Assembly (NCBI GenBank): GCA_025964715.1
Contig: JAOPYH010000396.1
Coordinates: 1 to 41,537 of the forward strand
Direction: 5' to 3'
Source of the DNA: Streptosporangiaceae bacterium
GTDB taxonomy: Bacteria; Actinomycetota; Actinomycetes; Streptosporangiales; Streptosporangiaceae
Length of the DNA: 41,537 nt
Shown here one piece after another: positions 1-10,579 of the stretch (position 1 is the first letter of the stretch; every line of letters starts with the position of its first letter). The translations under genes and the position numbers were made by a program. The notes beneath the pieces are model-generated. The model was not told the origin of the DNA, did no database searches, and was given only the letters and a program-made list of their open reading frames with translations.

Positions 1-30
1 CGGGGGCACGCGGACGTGGTCATGGAGTGA
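1..30 (+). CDS. C-terminal end of an upstream gene (partial)
   Basis: The first thirty bases read in frame as RGHADVVME followed by TGA, with 51 bases to the next likely start. Too little is present to identify the family. In comparable actinobacterial loci the gene before this ABC ATPase encodes the BMP-family nucleoside-binding lipoprotein, so that is the best guess from context alone. Confidence 0.4.
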   Translation, partial: RGHADVVME

Positions 31-70
31 GCTTGGCGCGGCTGGGTGGAAACCACCGCACCGGTCAGGG

Positions 71-76
71 AGGAGG
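71..76 (+). promoter_or_regulatory. Shine-Dalgarno that sets the ABC ATPase start
   Basis: A perfect AGGAGG lies five bases before the GTG at 82. The upstream in-frame GTG at 46 has no comparable site, so translation very probably starts at 82. Confidence 0.75.
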
Positions 77-81
77 TGCAC

Positions 82-1641
82 GTGTCCGATGACGTACCTG
101 CCGTACGGCTGACGTCGATCACGAAGCGGTTCCCGGGGGTGGTGGCCAACCGGGACATCGATCTCACCATCGCGCGCGGTGAGGTGCACGCCCTCTGTGG
201 CGAGAACGGCGCCGGTAAGTCCACCCTTATGAAGATCCTCTACGGCATGCAACGGCCGGACCAGGGGACCATCGAGATCGACGGCGACCAGGTCGCCTTC
301 CGCTCGCCCGCCGACGCGATTGAGCGCGGCATCGGCATGGTGCACCAGCACTTCAAGCTGGCCGACAACCTCACCGTGCTGGAGAACGTCATCCTCGGCG
401 CCGAGCCGCGCCGGCGCGGCCGCATCGACTTCTCGGCGGCGCGCCGGAAGATCAGTGAGATGGCCCGCTCCTACGGGCTGCGGGTCGACCCCGATGTGCT
501 GGTGGAGACGCTCGGCGTCGGCGACCGGCAGCGGGTGGAGATCCTCAAGGTCCTCTATCGCGGTGCGCGCATCCTGATCCTCGACGAGCCGACCGCCGTC
601 CTCGTGCCCCAGGAGGTCGACGAGCTCTTCGCCAACCTGCGGGAGCTCAAGGCCGAGGGCCTGACCGTGCTGTTCATCTCCCACAAGCTCGACGAGGTCC
701 TCAACGTCGCCGACTCGATCTCGGTCATCCGCCGTGGCACCACTGTCGCGAGCCGTCTCGACCCCAGCACCGTGACCTCCCGCCGGCTCGCCGAGCTCAT
801 GGTCGGCTCCGAGCTCCCGACTCCGGAGCTGCGCGAGTCCACGGTGACCGAGGACGTGCAGCTCGAGGTGGACGGGCTCACGCTCCGCGACGCGGGCGAC
901 CGCGGCCTGATCGAAGACGTGTCGTTCTCGATCAGGCGTGGCGAGATCGTCGGAATCGCGGGTGTCGAGGGCAACGGCCAGAGCGAACTGATCGAGGCCA
1001 TCATGGGCCTGCGGCCGGTGGACGTCGGCAGCGTCGCCTACGACGGGCAGGACATCACCCACTGGACGACCCGGCGCCGCCGGGAGGCCGGGGTGGCCTA
1101 CATCCCCGAGGACCGGCACCGGCACGGGCTCGTCCTCGAGGGCACGCTGTGGGAGAACCGCGTCCTCGGCCACCAGACGCAGCGGCCCAACTCCAGGCGT
1201 GTCCTGCGGCGTGGCGGCGTGGACAAGGGCGGTGCCTGGACCGACCGCAAGGGCGCCCGGGCGGACACCGCCCGGATCGTGCGCGACTACGACGTCCGTA
1301 CCCCCGGGATCGAGGTTCCGGCGGCGGCGCTGTCCGGCGGCAACCAGCAGAAACTCATCGTGGGCCGGGAGATGTCCGGCGAGCCAAAGCTGCTGATCGC
1401 CGCCCATCCGACGCGCGGCATCGACGTCGGCGCCCAGGCCGCAATCTGGGAGTACCTCCGTCAGGCCCGCGCCGCGGGGCTGGCCGTACTCCTGATCAGT
1501 GCTGATCTCGAGGAACTCATCGGAATGTCCGACACGCTGCACGTCATCTTCCGCGGCCGGTTCGTCGCACAGGTCGATCCCGGCGCGGTCACACCGCAAG
1601 AGCTGGGTTCGGCGATGACCGGGGCGGAGAGCACGCCATGA
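82..1641 (+). CDS. Nucleoside/simple-sugar ABC importer, duplicated ATP-binding subunit (NupO/YufO type)
   Basis: Cytoplasmic ATPase subunit of a BMP-type ABC importer, 519 residues from GTG 82 (a GTG at 46 would add 12). It has two fused nucleotide-binding domains, as in the MglA/RbsA/NupO group. The first has a normal Walker A, GENGAGKST (about residue 40), and LILDEP (about 165). The second has the degenerate GVEGNGQS (about 294), lacking the Walker A lysine, with an LSGGNQQK signature (about 417). This asymmetry is normal for the family. It overlaps the next permease gene by ATGA and leads a run of transport and nucleoside-degradation genes, so nucleosides are the likely substrate. That assignment rests on context; the ATPase sequence alone does not distinguish sugar from nucleoside. 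Confidence 0.93.
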   Translation: MSDDVPAVRLTSITKRFPGVVANRDIDLTIARGEVHALCGENGAGKSTLMKILYGMQRPDQGTIEIDGDQVAFRSPADAIERGIGMVHQHFKLADNLTVLENVILGAEPRRRGRIDFSAARRKISEMARSYGLRVDPDVLVETLGVGDRQRVEILKVLYRGARILILDEPTAVLVPQEVDELFANLRELKAEGLTVLFISHKLDEVLNVADSISVIRRGTTVASRLDPSTVTSRRLAELMVGSELPTPELRESTVTEDVQLEVDGLTLRDAGDRGLIEDVSFSIRRGEIVGIAGVEGNGQSELIEAIMGLRPVDVGSVAYDGQDITHWTTRRRREAGVAYIPEDRHRHGLVLEGTLWENRVLGHQTQRPNSRRVLRRGGVDKGGAWTDRKGARADTARIVRDYDVRTPGIEVPAAALSGGNQQKLIVGREMSGEPKLLIAAHPTRGIDVGAQAAIWEYLRQARAAGLAVLLISADLEELIGMSDTLHVIFRGRFVAQVDPGAVTPQELGSAMTGAESTP

Positions 1642-2846
1642 CCGAGCCGACCAAGCCCGATCTCGACAAGGCCACGCCGGACACCCCGCCGCACAGCCCG
1701 CCGGCCTGGGTCGCGATCCTGCGCGGGCTCGGCCCGCGGCGGCTCGCCCTGCGCATCGGCGCGCCCGCCCTGGCCCTCGCGATCGCGCTCGTCATCAGCA
1801 TGGTGCTGATGCGGCTGACCGGCGTGGACCCGTTCAACGCGCTGAGCAGCATGTTCGACTATGGCACCACCGACTCCTCGATCGTCGCGATCCTGAACCG
1901 GGCCACCAGCTATTACCTGTCGGCGATCGCCGTCGCGATCGGCTTCCGGATGGCGCTGTTCAACATCGGCGTCGACGGGCAGTACCGCATGGCGGCGATG
2001 CTCTCCGCCGTCCTCGGTGGCGCGGTGACGCTGCCCGCCCCGTTCGGCCAGCTCCTGGTCATCGTCGCGGCCATGCTGATCGGCGGGCTGTGGGCCGGCA
2101 TCGCCGGGGTGCTCAAGGTCACCCGCGGCGTGAGCGAGGTCATCTCGACCATCATGCTCAACGCCATCGCGACAGGGCTCATCGCCTACCTGCTCAACCC
2201 CAAGCGGCTGGCGGCCGTGCACCCGGGCAGCAACAACGTCGCGACGCCGCAGCTCCCCGAGTCGGGCCGCGTCGGCGCGCTGAACGGGCCGCTGTCGTCG
2301 CTCGGCTTGGACCTGCCGGGCCGGCTGTACGGCCTGCTCATCCTGGCCATCGCCGTCGGGATCGTGTTCCATGTGGTGCTCAACCGCACGCGCTTCGGTT
2401 TCGACCTGCGGGTGTCCGGGCTGTCGTCCACGGCGGCCCAGGCCAGTGGCGTGGACAGCAGGCGCATGGTGGTCACCACCATGGTGCTGTCGGGCGTGGT
2501 GGCCGGGCTGGTGGGCATGCCCGAGCTGCTCGGCGCCTCCTATGAGTACTCGCTGAACTTCCCGGCGGGACTCGGCTTCACCGGCATCACCATCGCGCTG
2601 CTCGGCCGCAACCATCCCTTCGGGATCGCCCTCGCCGCGCTGCTCTTCTCCTTCCTCGACCAGTCCTCCGACGTCCTCCAGCTCAACAACACGCCCAAGG
2701 AGATCGTCCTGGTGATGCAGGGCGTCGTCGTGCTGACCGTCGTCATCGTCTACGAACTCCTACGGCGATTCGAGATCCGGCTGCAGCAACGCGCGGTCGC
2801 CGCCGAACTCGCCGCCGGACACGCACTCGCCGGGGAGCGCGCATGA
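1638..2846 (+). CDS. ABC importer permease 1 (NupP/YufP type)
   Basis: 402-residue integral membrane permease of the BPD_transp_2 family. After a basic, proline-rich N-terminal tail (about 1-45) come roughly ten hydrophobic segments, starting with LALAIALVISMVLM. The family-typical stretch RMALFNIGVDGQYRMAA lies near residue 105, and another conserved cytoplasmic loop, SGLSSTAAQASGVDSRR, is near 260. It would form one half of the membrane channel with the next gene product. The start ATG overlaps the ATPase stop and its own stop overlaps the next start, so the three importer genes are translationally coupled. Confidence 0.92.
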   Translation: MTEPTKPDLDKATPDTPPHSPPAWVAILRGLGPRRLALRIGAPALALAIALVISMVLMRLTGVDPFNALSSMFDYGTTDSSIVAILNRATSYYLSAIAVAIGFRMALFNIGVDGQYRMAAMLSAVLGGAVTLPAPFGQLLVIVAAMLIGGLWAGIAGVLKVTRGVSEVISTIMLNAIATGLIAYLLNPKRLAAVHPGSNNVATPQLPESGRVGALNGPLSSLGLDLPGRLYGLLILAIAVGIVFHVVLNRTRFGFDLRVSGLSSTAAQASGVDSRRMVVTTMVLSGVVAGLVGMPELLGASYEYSLNFPAGLGFTGITIALLGRNHPFGIALAALLFSFLDQSSDVLQLNNTPKEIVLVMQGVVVLTVVIVYELLRRFEIRLQQRAVAAELAAGHALAGERA

Positions 2847-4204
2847 GCACCACAGTGGCGCAGAAGGTACAGGCGGCCTCGAAGCTGCCGCGGCCCGGCC
2901 TGCCCAGGACGCTACTGCTGGTGGCCGGGCTGCTGGTCCTGCTCTCACTGGTCCGGTTGCTCACCGGTGCGCACGACATCACCTCGAGCGGCACCGTCAG
3001 CGCCACGCTCCGGCTCGCCATCCCGATCGGACTGGCCGCGCTCGGCGGACTGTGGGCCGAGCGCGCGGGCGTGGTGAACATCGGGCTCGAGGGCATGATG
3101 ATCCTCGGCACCTGGTGCGGTGCCTGGGCCGGCTACCAGTGGGGCCCCTGGGCCGGGGTGGCGGCCGGCATCCTCGGTGGCGCCCTCGGCGGTCTGGTGC
3201 ACGCCATCGCGACAGTGACCTTCGGCGTCGACCACATCGTCTCCGGCGTGGCGATCAACATCCTCGGGCTCGGCCTGACGCAGTTCCTCGCCGGGTTGAT
3301 CTTCAATACCGGTGCGGCCAAGGCCCTCGGCGGCGGAGAGCGGCAGTCCCCGCCCATCGCCCCCATGAAGACCTTCGACCTGCCGGTGCTGGCCGGGGGA
3401 GATGTCTTCGGCTGGCGGAGCCCGGACGCGCTCGGCGCACTGGAAGGGCGGCACTGGTTGCTGATCTCCGACCTCGCCGGCATCCTGCGCGGGCTCACCG
3501 CGGGCATGTCGCTGCTGACCCTGCTGGTGATCCTGCTGATCCCGGTCACCTACTTCGTGCTCTGGCGCACCGCGTTCGGCCTGCGGATCCGATCCTGCGG
3601 AGAGGACCCGTACGCGGCCGAGTCGCTCGGCGTGAACGTCTACCGGATGAAGTACGCCGCCGTCGCCATCTCAGGTGGGTGTGCCGGACTGGCCGGCGCC
3701 TTCATCGCGGTGACCTCGACGGTGTACCAGGACGGGCAGACCGGCGGGCGCGGCTACATCGGCCTGGCCGCGATGATTTTCGGTAACTGGCGTCCCGGTG
3801 GGCTGGCGATCGGCGCGCTGCTGTTCGGCTACACCGACGCCATGAACCTGCGCAGCGGCGGGGAGTCGGTGCACGCGCTGCTGCTCTTCGTGGCGGTGCT
3901 GCTGGCGGGGATCGCGATCTGGCAGTGGATCCGCGGCAACAGGCTCCGGCGTCAGATCGCCGGTCACGACGTCGTCGGCGCCGCCGACCGGCGGGCCGTA
4001 CGCAACAGCCACCTCGCCGCGGGAATCTCCGTGGTCGTCGCGGCGGCGCTGGCCGTGTGGTTCTGGCGCAGTGACGTCGTGCCCGGGGAGCTGGTCTACT
4101 TCACCCCGCATCTGACGACCCTGCTGGTCCTGTCGCTGGCCAGCCAGCGGCTCAGGATGCCCGCCGCCGACGGCCTCATCTACCGTCGCGGTGAAGCGCG
4201 ATGA
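2843..4204 (+). CDS. ABC importer permease 2 (NupQ/YufQ type)
   Basis: 453-residue permease, partner of the preceding gene. The core (about 45-370) carries the family sequence GLWAERAGVVNIGLEGMM and a later SCGEDPYAAESLGVNVYRMK coupling loop. After the usual end there is an extra C-terminal stretch of about 80 residues with two more hydrophobic segments (LAAGISVVVAAALAVWFW and a weaker one). Such tails occur in actinobacterial members, so I regard it as lineage-specific and not a fusion. Starts by ATGA overlap. Followed by 69 bases without a clear terminator before the cytidine deaminase gene, so the operon probably continues. Confidence 0.92.
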   Translation: MSTTVAQKVQAASKLPRPGLPRTLLLVAGLLVLLSLVRLLTGAHDITSSGTVSATLRLAIPIGLAALGGLWAERAGVVNIGLEGMMILGTWCGAWAGYQWGPWAGVAAGILGGALGGLVHAIATVTFGVDHIVSGVAINILGLGLTQFLAGLIFNTGAAKALGGGERQSPPIAPMKTFDLPVLAGGDVFGWRSPDALGALEGRHWLLISDLAGILRGLTAGMSLLTLLVILLIPVTYFVLWRTAFGLRIRSCGEDPYAAESLGVNVYRMKYAAVAISGGCAGLAGAFIAVTSTVYQDGQTGGRGYIGLAAMIFGNWRPGGLAIGALLFGYTDAMNLRSGGESVHALLLFVAVLLAGIAIWQWIRGNRLRRQIAGHDVVGAADRRAVRNSHLAAGISVVVAAALAVWFWRSDVVPGELVYFTPHLTTLLVLSLASQRLRMPAADGLIYRRGEAR

Positions 4205-4273
4205 GCTGATCCTCGTTTTCATGAGCGACATGAGCTGGAGGCGCACGGGGCGCCGGTTCTCAGGGGGAAGAGC

Positions 4274-4710
4274 ATGATTGAGATCGACTGGACGGCGCTC
4301 CGGGAGGCCGCCCGCGCCGCGATGGCCCGGGCCTACGCGCCGTACTCCCGGTTCCCGGTGGGAGCGGCGGCGCTGGTCGACGACGGCCGCGTGGTGACCG
4401 GCTGCAACGTCGAGAACGCCTCGTACGGCGTGGGCCTGTGTGCGGAGTGCAGCCTGGTGTCGGACCTGCACGGCGCGGGCAAGTCCGCGCCGGACCCGGC
4501 CGGCCCTGCGGGCCGGCCGCGGCTGGTGGCGCTGTCGGTGGTGAAGGGCGACGGCGAGCCCGTGATGCCCTGCGGCAGGTGCCGTCAGCTGCTGTGGGAG
4601 CACGGCGGCCCGGATCTGCTGCTGGAGACCGCCCGTGGCATCCTGCCGATGTCGCAGGTGCTCCCGGACGCCTTCGGCCCCGACGATCTCGACCGCTGGA
4701 AGGACCGTTG

Positions 4711-4711
<1 letters not shown>
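4274..4711 (+). CDS. cdd: Cytidine deaminase
   Basis: Zinc-dependent hydrolytic deaminase converting (deoxy)cytidine to (deoxy)uridine in the cytosol. 145 residues, the usual size of homotetrameric CDA. The substrate motif GCNVENASYG is followed by the catalytic CAEC (zinc ligand Cys56, proton-shuttle Glu58) and PCGRC (Cys100 and Cys103). Start ATG 4274 follows an AGGGGGAAG Shine-Dalgarno. Its stop overlaps the deoA start by one base (TGATG), so the two are coupled. It feeds uridine and deoxyuridine to the phosphorylase encoded next. Confidence 0.96.
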
Positions 4712-5988
<1,277 letters not shown>

Positions 5989-6025
5989 GCGCCGATGAGC
6001 CGACCGGCCGAGCCGGCGCAGAGGG

Positions 6026-6031
6026 TAACGT
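6026..6031 (+). promoter_or_regulatory. -10 element TAACGT for leaderless add transcript
   Basis: TAACGT fits the actinobacterial -10 consensus TANNNT and ends seven bases before the GTG at 6039, which would place transcription start at or next to the start codon. No Shine-Dalgarno precedes that GTG. I see no strong -35. Confidence 0.45.
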
Positions 6032-6038
6032 TCGGCCT

Positions 6039-7133
6039 GTGACGACTCAGCCGAGCCTGGACGACATCCGACGGGCACCGAAGGTGCTACTGCACGATCA
6101 CCTCGACGGGGGGCTACGCCCCGAGACCATCGTCGACCTGGCCCGCGACGGCGGATACGACGCGCTGCCCTCCACCGATCCGGGCAACCTGCGCACGTGG
6201 TTCACCGAGGCGTCGGACTCGGGATCGCTGGAGCGCTACCTGGAGACGTTCTCGCACACCGTCGGCGTGATGCAGTCGGCCGAGGCGCTCAGGCGCGTCG
6301 CACAGGAGTGTGCCGAGGATCTCGCCGCGGACGGCGTCGTCTACGCCGAGGTCCGTTACGCGCCCGAGCAGCACACCCGCGACGGGCTCACCCTCGAGCA
6401 GGTGGTCGAGTCGGTCCTCGAGGGCTTCGCCGAGGGCTCCCGGCGGCACGGCATCCGGGTCGGTACCCTGCTCACCGCGATGCGGCACCAGGCCCGCAGC
6501 CGCGAGATCGCCGAACTGGCCGTACGTTACCGGGACGCCGGCGTGGTCGGCTTCGACATCGCCGGGGCCGAGGCGGGCTATCCGCCCACCCGGCACCTCG
6601 ACGCGTTCGAGTACCTCCAGCGGGAGAACTCGCACTTCACCATCCACGCCGGGGAGGCCTTCGGCCTGCCGTCGATCTGGCAGGCGATCCAGTGGTGCGG
6701 CGCGGACCGCCTCGGGCACGGCGTGCGGATCGTCGACGACATCACCGACCGGGACGCCGACGCGCCCGAGCTCGGCCGGCTCGCCGCCTATGTCCGGGAC
6801 AAGCGGATCCCGCTGGAGATGTGCCCGACCTCCAACATCCAGACCGGTGCCGCCAAGTCGATCGCGGAGCACCCGATCGGGCTCCTGCGCAGCCTCTATT
6901 TCAGGGTCACCGTCAACACCGACAACCGGCTGATGAGCGGCACGACCCTCTCGGAGGAGTTCGCCAAGCTCACGGACGCCTTCGGCTACGACTGGGACGA
7001 CCTGCAGTGGTTCACGGTCAACGCGATGAAGTCGGCGTTCATCAGCTTCGACGAGCGCCTCGAGCTCATCAACGGCGTCATCAAGCCCGGGTTCGCGCAG
7101 CTGAAGTGGCGCGGCGACAGGCCGGTCGGATGA
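6039..7133 (+). CDS. add: Adenosine deaminase
   Basis: 364-residue TIM-barrel metalloenzyme that deaminates adenosine and deoxyadenosine to inosine forms. Zinc and catalytic residues are visible: LLHDHLDG (His19, His21), IHAGEAFG (His203, catalytic Glu206), GHGVR (His227) and NTDNRLMS (Asp295). The second acid seen in mammalian enzymes (NTDD) is Asn here; I recall this from other actinobacterial ADAs, so it is probably not a defect. Its inosine product is the substrate of the purine nucleoside phosphorylase at 9747. The stop overlaps the next gene by ATGA. Confidence 0.95.
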   Translation: MTTQPSLDDIRRAPKVLLHDHLDGGLRPETIVDLARDGGYDALPSTDPGNLRTWFTEASDSGSLERYLETFSHTVGVMQSAEALRRVAQECAEDLAADGVVYAEVRYAPEQHTRDGLTLEQVVESVLEGFAEGSRRHGIRVGTLLTAMRHQARSREIAELAVRYRDAGVVGFDIAGAEAGYPPTRHLDAFEYLQRENSHFTIHAGEAFGLPSIWQAIQWCGADRLGHGVRIVDDITDRDADAPELGRLAAYVRDKRIPLEMCPTSNIQTGAAKSIAEHPIGLLRSLYFRVTVNTDNRLMSGTTLSEEFAKLTDAFGYDWDDLQWFTVNAMKSAFISFDERLELINGVIKPGFAQLKWRGDRPVG

Positions 7134-7801
7134 GCGCGCCGGAGCGGGCCGTCCCTCGCGGGTCGACCGGGATGAAGCCGAAGGTCTTCCGCTCGAACGG
7201 GGCCAGGCTGGTGGCCTGGGCCTGGATGGCGTTCGCTGGCCTGAACCTTGTGGACGTCGCGGTGCGGGGCCATGACCGCGCGGGACTGATGGCCGCCGCG
7301 GTGCTGCTGCTGGGGTGCGGCCTGGCCTATGGCTTCGGTCTGCGTCCCCGCATCGTGGCCGACGACGCGGGGGTGCGGCTGCACAACCCGCTGCGTGACG
7401 TCCGCGTCCCCTGGCCGGCCCTGCGGCAGGTCGAGGCGGCCGAGACCCTTCACCTGCACTGCACGTGGACATCGGGGGAGGGGGCGCCGGGCGAGGAAGG
7501 GCAGCGGTTCAAGGCCTGGTCCTTTCAGACCTCACCACGGGCGAGGGCACGTGCGGAGCGGCGGGCCCGGCGCGAGGTGCCGGACGCGCTCGCCCAGCAT
7601 CTGAACGGCCGCTCGCCCGCGCTGTTCGTCGCCGAGCAGCTGACCGAACTCGCCGCGACCCGTGGCGGCCTGGCGGCTCCGGATGACGACCGCCGGGACG
7701 GCGCCCGGCCATCGGTCACCTGGTCGGTACCGGCCGTGGCCGCCCTCGCGCTGCCCGTGGCGCTCCTGATCGTGCTGATCCTGGTCAGCGCGCGGGGATG
7801 A
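7130..7801 (+). CDS. PH-like domain membrane protein
   Basis: 223 residues from the ATG at 7130, which overlaps the add stop. An ATG at 7172 (MKPKVFRSN) is an alternative start. Two N-terminal hydrophobic segments (about 28-45 and 50-70) are followed by a bacterial PH-like region with [26 protein letters not shown], split here by its strand pattern at about residues 71-130. A charged helix rich in Arg/Ala follows, then a C-terminal membrane segment (about 199-220). This architecture is common in actinobacteria and of unknown role. It ends three bases from the convergent lpdA stop. Its tight coupling to add may reflect only shared transcription. Confidence 0.75.
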   Translation: MSAPERAVPRGSTGMKPKVFRSNGARLVAWAWMAFAGLNLVDVAVRGHDRAGLMAAAVLLLGCGLAYGFGLRPRIVADDAGVRLHNPLRDVRVPWPALRQVEAAETLHLHCTWTSGEGAPGEEGQRFKAWSFQTSPRARARAERRARREVPDALAQHLNGRSPALFVAEQLTELAATRGGLAAPDDDRRDGARPSVTWSVPAVAALALPVALLIVLILVSARG

Positions 7802-7804
7802 GGG

Positions 7805-9190
7805 TCAGTAGGGCGAATCCTGCATGAGGCGCCGGGAGGCCTCGGTGATGCTGCCGGCCAGTGACGGGTAGACCACGAAGGTGTGCGCCAGCTGATCGAC
7901 GGTGAGGTGCTGCTGCACCGCCACGGACAACCCGAGGATCAGCTCGCTGGCCCGCGGTGCGACGATCACGCCGCCCAGCACGATCCCCGTGGCGGGCCGG
8001 CAGAACAGCTTGACGAACCCGTCCTCGAACCCCTGCATCTTCGCGCGGGCGTTGGTGCTGAGCGGGAGCATGACCGTACGGGCGTCGACCTCGCCGGAGT
8101 CGATCATCTTCTGCGACACGCCGACGGTGGCGACCTCGGGGTCGGTGAAGATGTTGCCGGCCACCCAGCCCAGCTTGAGCGGCTGGACGGCCTCGCCGAG
8201 CGCGTGCCACATGGCGATGCGTCCCTGCATGGCCGCGACGGAGGCGAGCATCAGCACGCCGGTGCAGTCCCCAGAGGCGTAGATGTGGCTCGCGTGGGTC
8301 CGGGAGACTTTGTCGACCTTGATGAAGCCGCGCCTGTCGAGCTGGACGCCGACCTCCTCGAGGCCGATGCCCTCGGTGTTGGGCACCATGCCCACGGTCA
8401 TGAGGCAGTGGGAGCCCTCGACCTTGCGGCCGTCCTCCAGCGTCACGATCACGCCGTCGGCCGTACGCTCCACCGCGGCCGCGCGGGAGCGGGACAGCAC
8501 GTTCATGCCGCGTCGCTCGAAGACCTCCTCGAGCACCCGGGCCGCGTCCGCGTCCTCGGTCGGCAGGATCCGGTCGCGCGAAGAGACGAGTGTCACATGC
8601 GTGCCAAGCGCCTGGTAGGCCGACGCGAACTCGGCGCCGGTCACGCCGGAGCCCACCACGATGAGCTCCTCCGGCAGCTCGTCCAGGTCGTACAGCTGCC
8701 GCCAGCTGAGGATGCGCTCGCCGTCCGGCTCCGCACCGGGCAGGACCCGGGGGGTCGCGCCGGTCGCCACCAGGACCACGTCGGCGCGCAGGCGCTCGTT
8801 GCCGACCGCCACGATCTGCGGGTCGACGAACCGCGCCTCACCTCGCACGATGCGTACGTCCTCGTAACACAGGCGTTCGGCGATGTCGTAGGACTGCGCC
8901 CGCGCCAGCTCCTTGACCCGCTTGTTGGTCAGCTGCAGATCGACATCCAGCCCGCCCACCTGGCTGTCCGGCCCGCCGGAGAAACGGACGCCCAGCGCCG
9001 CCGACTCCGACATGACGGCCATCCGCGTCGAGGTGGCGATGAGCGTCTTCGACGGGACGCAGTCGGACAGTACACAGGCTCCGCCGGGGCCCTCGCGCTC
9101 CACGACTGTCACGTCGGCGCCGAGCTGTGCCGCGACAAGAGCGGCCTCGTAGCCGCCCGGGCCTCCTCCGATGATCACGATGCGGGTCAC
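7805..9190 (-). CDS. lpdA: LpdA-type NAD(P)H-quinone dehydrogenase (FAD flavoprotein)
   Basis: 461 residues from GTG 9190, which matches the VTRIVIIGGG beginning of the family; an upstream in-frame extension is not credible. It is a pyridine nucleotide-disulfide reductase relative: FAD motif GGGPGGYEAALVAAQLGADV, NAD(P) motif GSGVTGAEFASAYQALG (about 170), then ASGDCTGVLMLASVAAMQGR and a dimerisation domain. The active-site region reads GGACVLSDCVPSK, with Cys39 and Cys44 spaced as in true lipoamide dehydrogenases. The C-terminal His-Glu dyad is absent: YPSLAGSITE has Tyr where HPT has His. A quinone reductase role like that reported for M. tuberculosis Rv3303c is likely; lipoamide activity is not. 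Divergent from the GGCT gene. Confidence 0.88.
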   Translation of the reverse strand: MTRIVIIGGGPGGYEAALVAAQLGADVTVVEREGPGGACVLSDCVPSKTLIATSTRMAVMSESAALGVRFSGGPDSQVGGLDVDLQLTNKRVKELARAQSYDIAERLCYEDVRIVRGEARFVDPQIVAVGNERLRADVVLVATGATPRVLPGAEPDGERILSWRQLYDLDELPEELIVVGSGVTGAEFASAYQALGTHVTLVSSRDRILPTEDADAARVLEEVFERRGMNVLSRSRAAAVERTADGVIVTLEDGRKVEGSHCLMTVGMVPNTEGIGLEEVGVQLDRRGFIKVDKVSRTHASHIYASGDCTGVLMLASVAAMQGRIAMWHALGEAVQPLKLGWVAGNIFTDPEVATVGVSQKMIDSGEVDARTVMLPLSTNARAKMQGFEDGFVKLFCRPATGIVLGGVIVAPRASELILGLSVAVQQHLTVDQLAHTFVVYPSLAGSITEASRRLMQDSPY

Positions 9191-9259
9191 CCGTCCATTG
9201 TCCCGCATCTCGGTCACTGCCCCGGCAGGAGGTGGCGAGCGCTGGACCCGCGGAACACG

Positions 9260-9265
9260 TACGCT
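9260..9265 (+). promoter_or_regulatory. -10 element TACGCT for the GGCT-fold gene
   Basis: TACGCT matches TANNNT and ends eight bases before the GTG at 9274, again without a Shine-Dalgarno, suggesting a leaderless transcript. This supports 9274 over upstream in-frame starts. Confidence 0.42.
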
Positions 9266-9273
9266 TGCTCTCC

Positions 9274-9726
9274 GTGGCCTTGTACGCGGCGTACGCCTCC
9301 AACATGGACCCCGAGCAGATGGCTCGGCGGGCCCCTCATTCACCTCTGCGCGGCACCGGCTGGCTCCAGGGGTGGCGGCTGACCTTCGGGGGTCAGGACG
9401 TCGGCTGGGACGGAGCCCTGGCGACCGTCGTCGAGGACACCTTCGAGCAGGTATTCGTGGTGCTCTACGACGTGCCCGGGTCGGACGAGCGCGACCTCGA
9501 CGGCTGGGAGGGCGCGGCGCTCGGCGTCTATCGCAAGACCCGGGTGCGGGTGGCGACGCTCGACGGCGAAGCGCTCTGCTGGTTGTACGTCCTCGACGAC
9601 TACGAGGGCGGGCTTCCGTCGGCTCGTTACGTCGGCATCCTCGCCGACGCGGCCGAGCGGGCCGGGGCGCCCGACGACTACGTCAAGAGCCTGCGCACGC
9701 GCCCCTGCAAGTCCCTGGGCCAGTGA
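9274..9726 (+). CDS. Gamma-glutamylcyclotransferase-fold protein
   Basis: 150 residues from GTG 9274, giving the family-like start VALYAAYASNMD. The YASNM turn corresponds to the YGSN substrate loop of the GGCT/BtrG fold. The acidic segment DERDLDGWEGAALG should hold the catalytic Glu, and the strand VYRKTRVRVATLDG follows as expected. Family members cleave gamma-glutamyl amines or peptides to 5-oxoproline, but the substrate here cannot be read from sequence. A homologue beside lpdA is typical of this actinobacterial neighbourhood. It ends 20 bases before punA, which has its own -10-like element. Confidence 0.75.
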   Translation: MALYAAYASNMDPEQMARRAPHSPLRGTGWLQGWRLTFGGQDVGWDGALATVVEDTFEQVFVVLYDVPGSDERDLDGWEGAALGVYRKTRVRVATLDGEALCWLYVLDDYEGGLPSARYVGILADAAERAGAPDDYVKSLRTRPCKSLGQ

Positions 9727-9734
9727 TCCCCCGG

Positions 9735-9740
9735 TAGTGT
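9735..9740 (+). promoter_or_regulatory. -10 element TAGTGT for leaderless punA transcript
   Basis: TAGTGT (TANNNT) ends six bases before the GTG at 9747, and no Shine-Dalgarno precedes that start. It lies in the 20-base gap after the GGCT gene, so punA may be transcribed independently. Confidence 0.42.
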
Positions 9741-9746
9741 CGGGGC

Positions 9747-10544
9747 GTGAGTTACGACGCCTTCGATCTTGCGCGGTTGGCCGCCGACGAGCTGCGATCC
9801 CGCACCGCCGACTCCTTCGACGTGGCCCTGGTCATGGGCTCCGGCTGGGTGCCAGCGGCCGACGTGCTCGGCGTGCCGACCGCCGAGTTCCCGGTGACCC
9901 AGCTGCCCGGCTTCGCGCCGCCGGTGGTCGAGGGACACGCCGGCCGGATCAGGGCGGTGGAGGTGGGCGGCAAGCGGGCCATGGTGCTGCTCGGCCGCAC
10001 CCACCTCTACGAGGGCCGCGGGATCGATCCCGTCGTGCACGGCGTCCGTACGGCGCTGGCCGCCGGGGTCAAGACAGTCGTGCTCACCAACGCCGCGGGC
10101 GGCCTGCGACCGGAACGGCAGCCGGTCGGCACGCCGGTGCTCATCGGCGACCACCTCAACCTGACCGGTGCCAACCCGCTGACCGGCCCCCGGTTCCTCG
10201 ACCTCACCGAGGCCTACTCCGGCCGGCTCCGGGCACTGGCCAAGCAGGTCGACCCGGACCTCACCGAGGGCGTCTACGCCGCGTTGCGCGGCCCGGCGTA
10301 CGAGACGCCCGCGGAGATCCGCATGCTGCGGGCGATGGGCGCCGACCTGGTGGGCATGTCCACCGTGCTCGAGACCATCGCCGCTCGCGAGGGCGGCGCC
10401 GAGGTGCTCGGGATCTCACTCGTGACCAACGTCGCGGCGGGCCTTTCCGGCCGGCCGCTCGACCATGAGGATGTCCTCGCCGCCGGCAACGCCGCGGCCG
10501 CCCGGATGGGCTCCCTTCTCGCCACGGTCGTCTCGAAGCTGTGA
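9747..10544 (+). CDS. punA: Purine nucleoside phosphorylase
   Basis: 265-residue trimeric-type (NP-II family) phosphorylase that converts inosine and guanosine to base plus ribose-1-phosphate. Visible markers are MGSGW (phosphate site, about 30), [10 protein letters not shown] (about 85), [10 protein letters not shown] (about 115), the purine-site stretch [21 protein letters not shown] (about 180-200) continuing to GMST, and LVTNVAAG with a late Asn (about 230). The family usually has VPE after GMST; here it is VLE, a small change. The product goes to the phosphomutase encoded immediately downstream, whose GTG/ATG starts lie at or beyond this stop. Confidence 0.94.
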   Translation: MSYDAFDLARLAADELRSRTADSFDVALVMGSGWVPAADVLGVPTAEFPVTQLPGFAPPVVEGHAGRIRAVEVGGKRAMVLLGRTHLYEGRGIDPVVHGVRTALAAGVKTVVLTNAAGGLRPERQPVGTPVLIGDHLNLTGANPLTGPRFLDLTEAYSGRLRALAKQVDPDLTEGVYAALRGPAYETPAEIRMLRAMGADLVGMSTVLETIAAREGGAEVLGISLVTNVAAGLSGRPLDHEDVLAAGNAAAARMGSLLATVVSKL

Positions 10545-10579
10545 CGCACCAGGTGAGGGGTTGTTCCAGGGGGACGGAC

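Noticed and set aside
46..81. Earlier GTG start for the ABC ATPase
   Set aside because: AGGAGG at 71-76 is ideally spaced for GTG 82, and the added 12 residues look unlike the family N-terminus.
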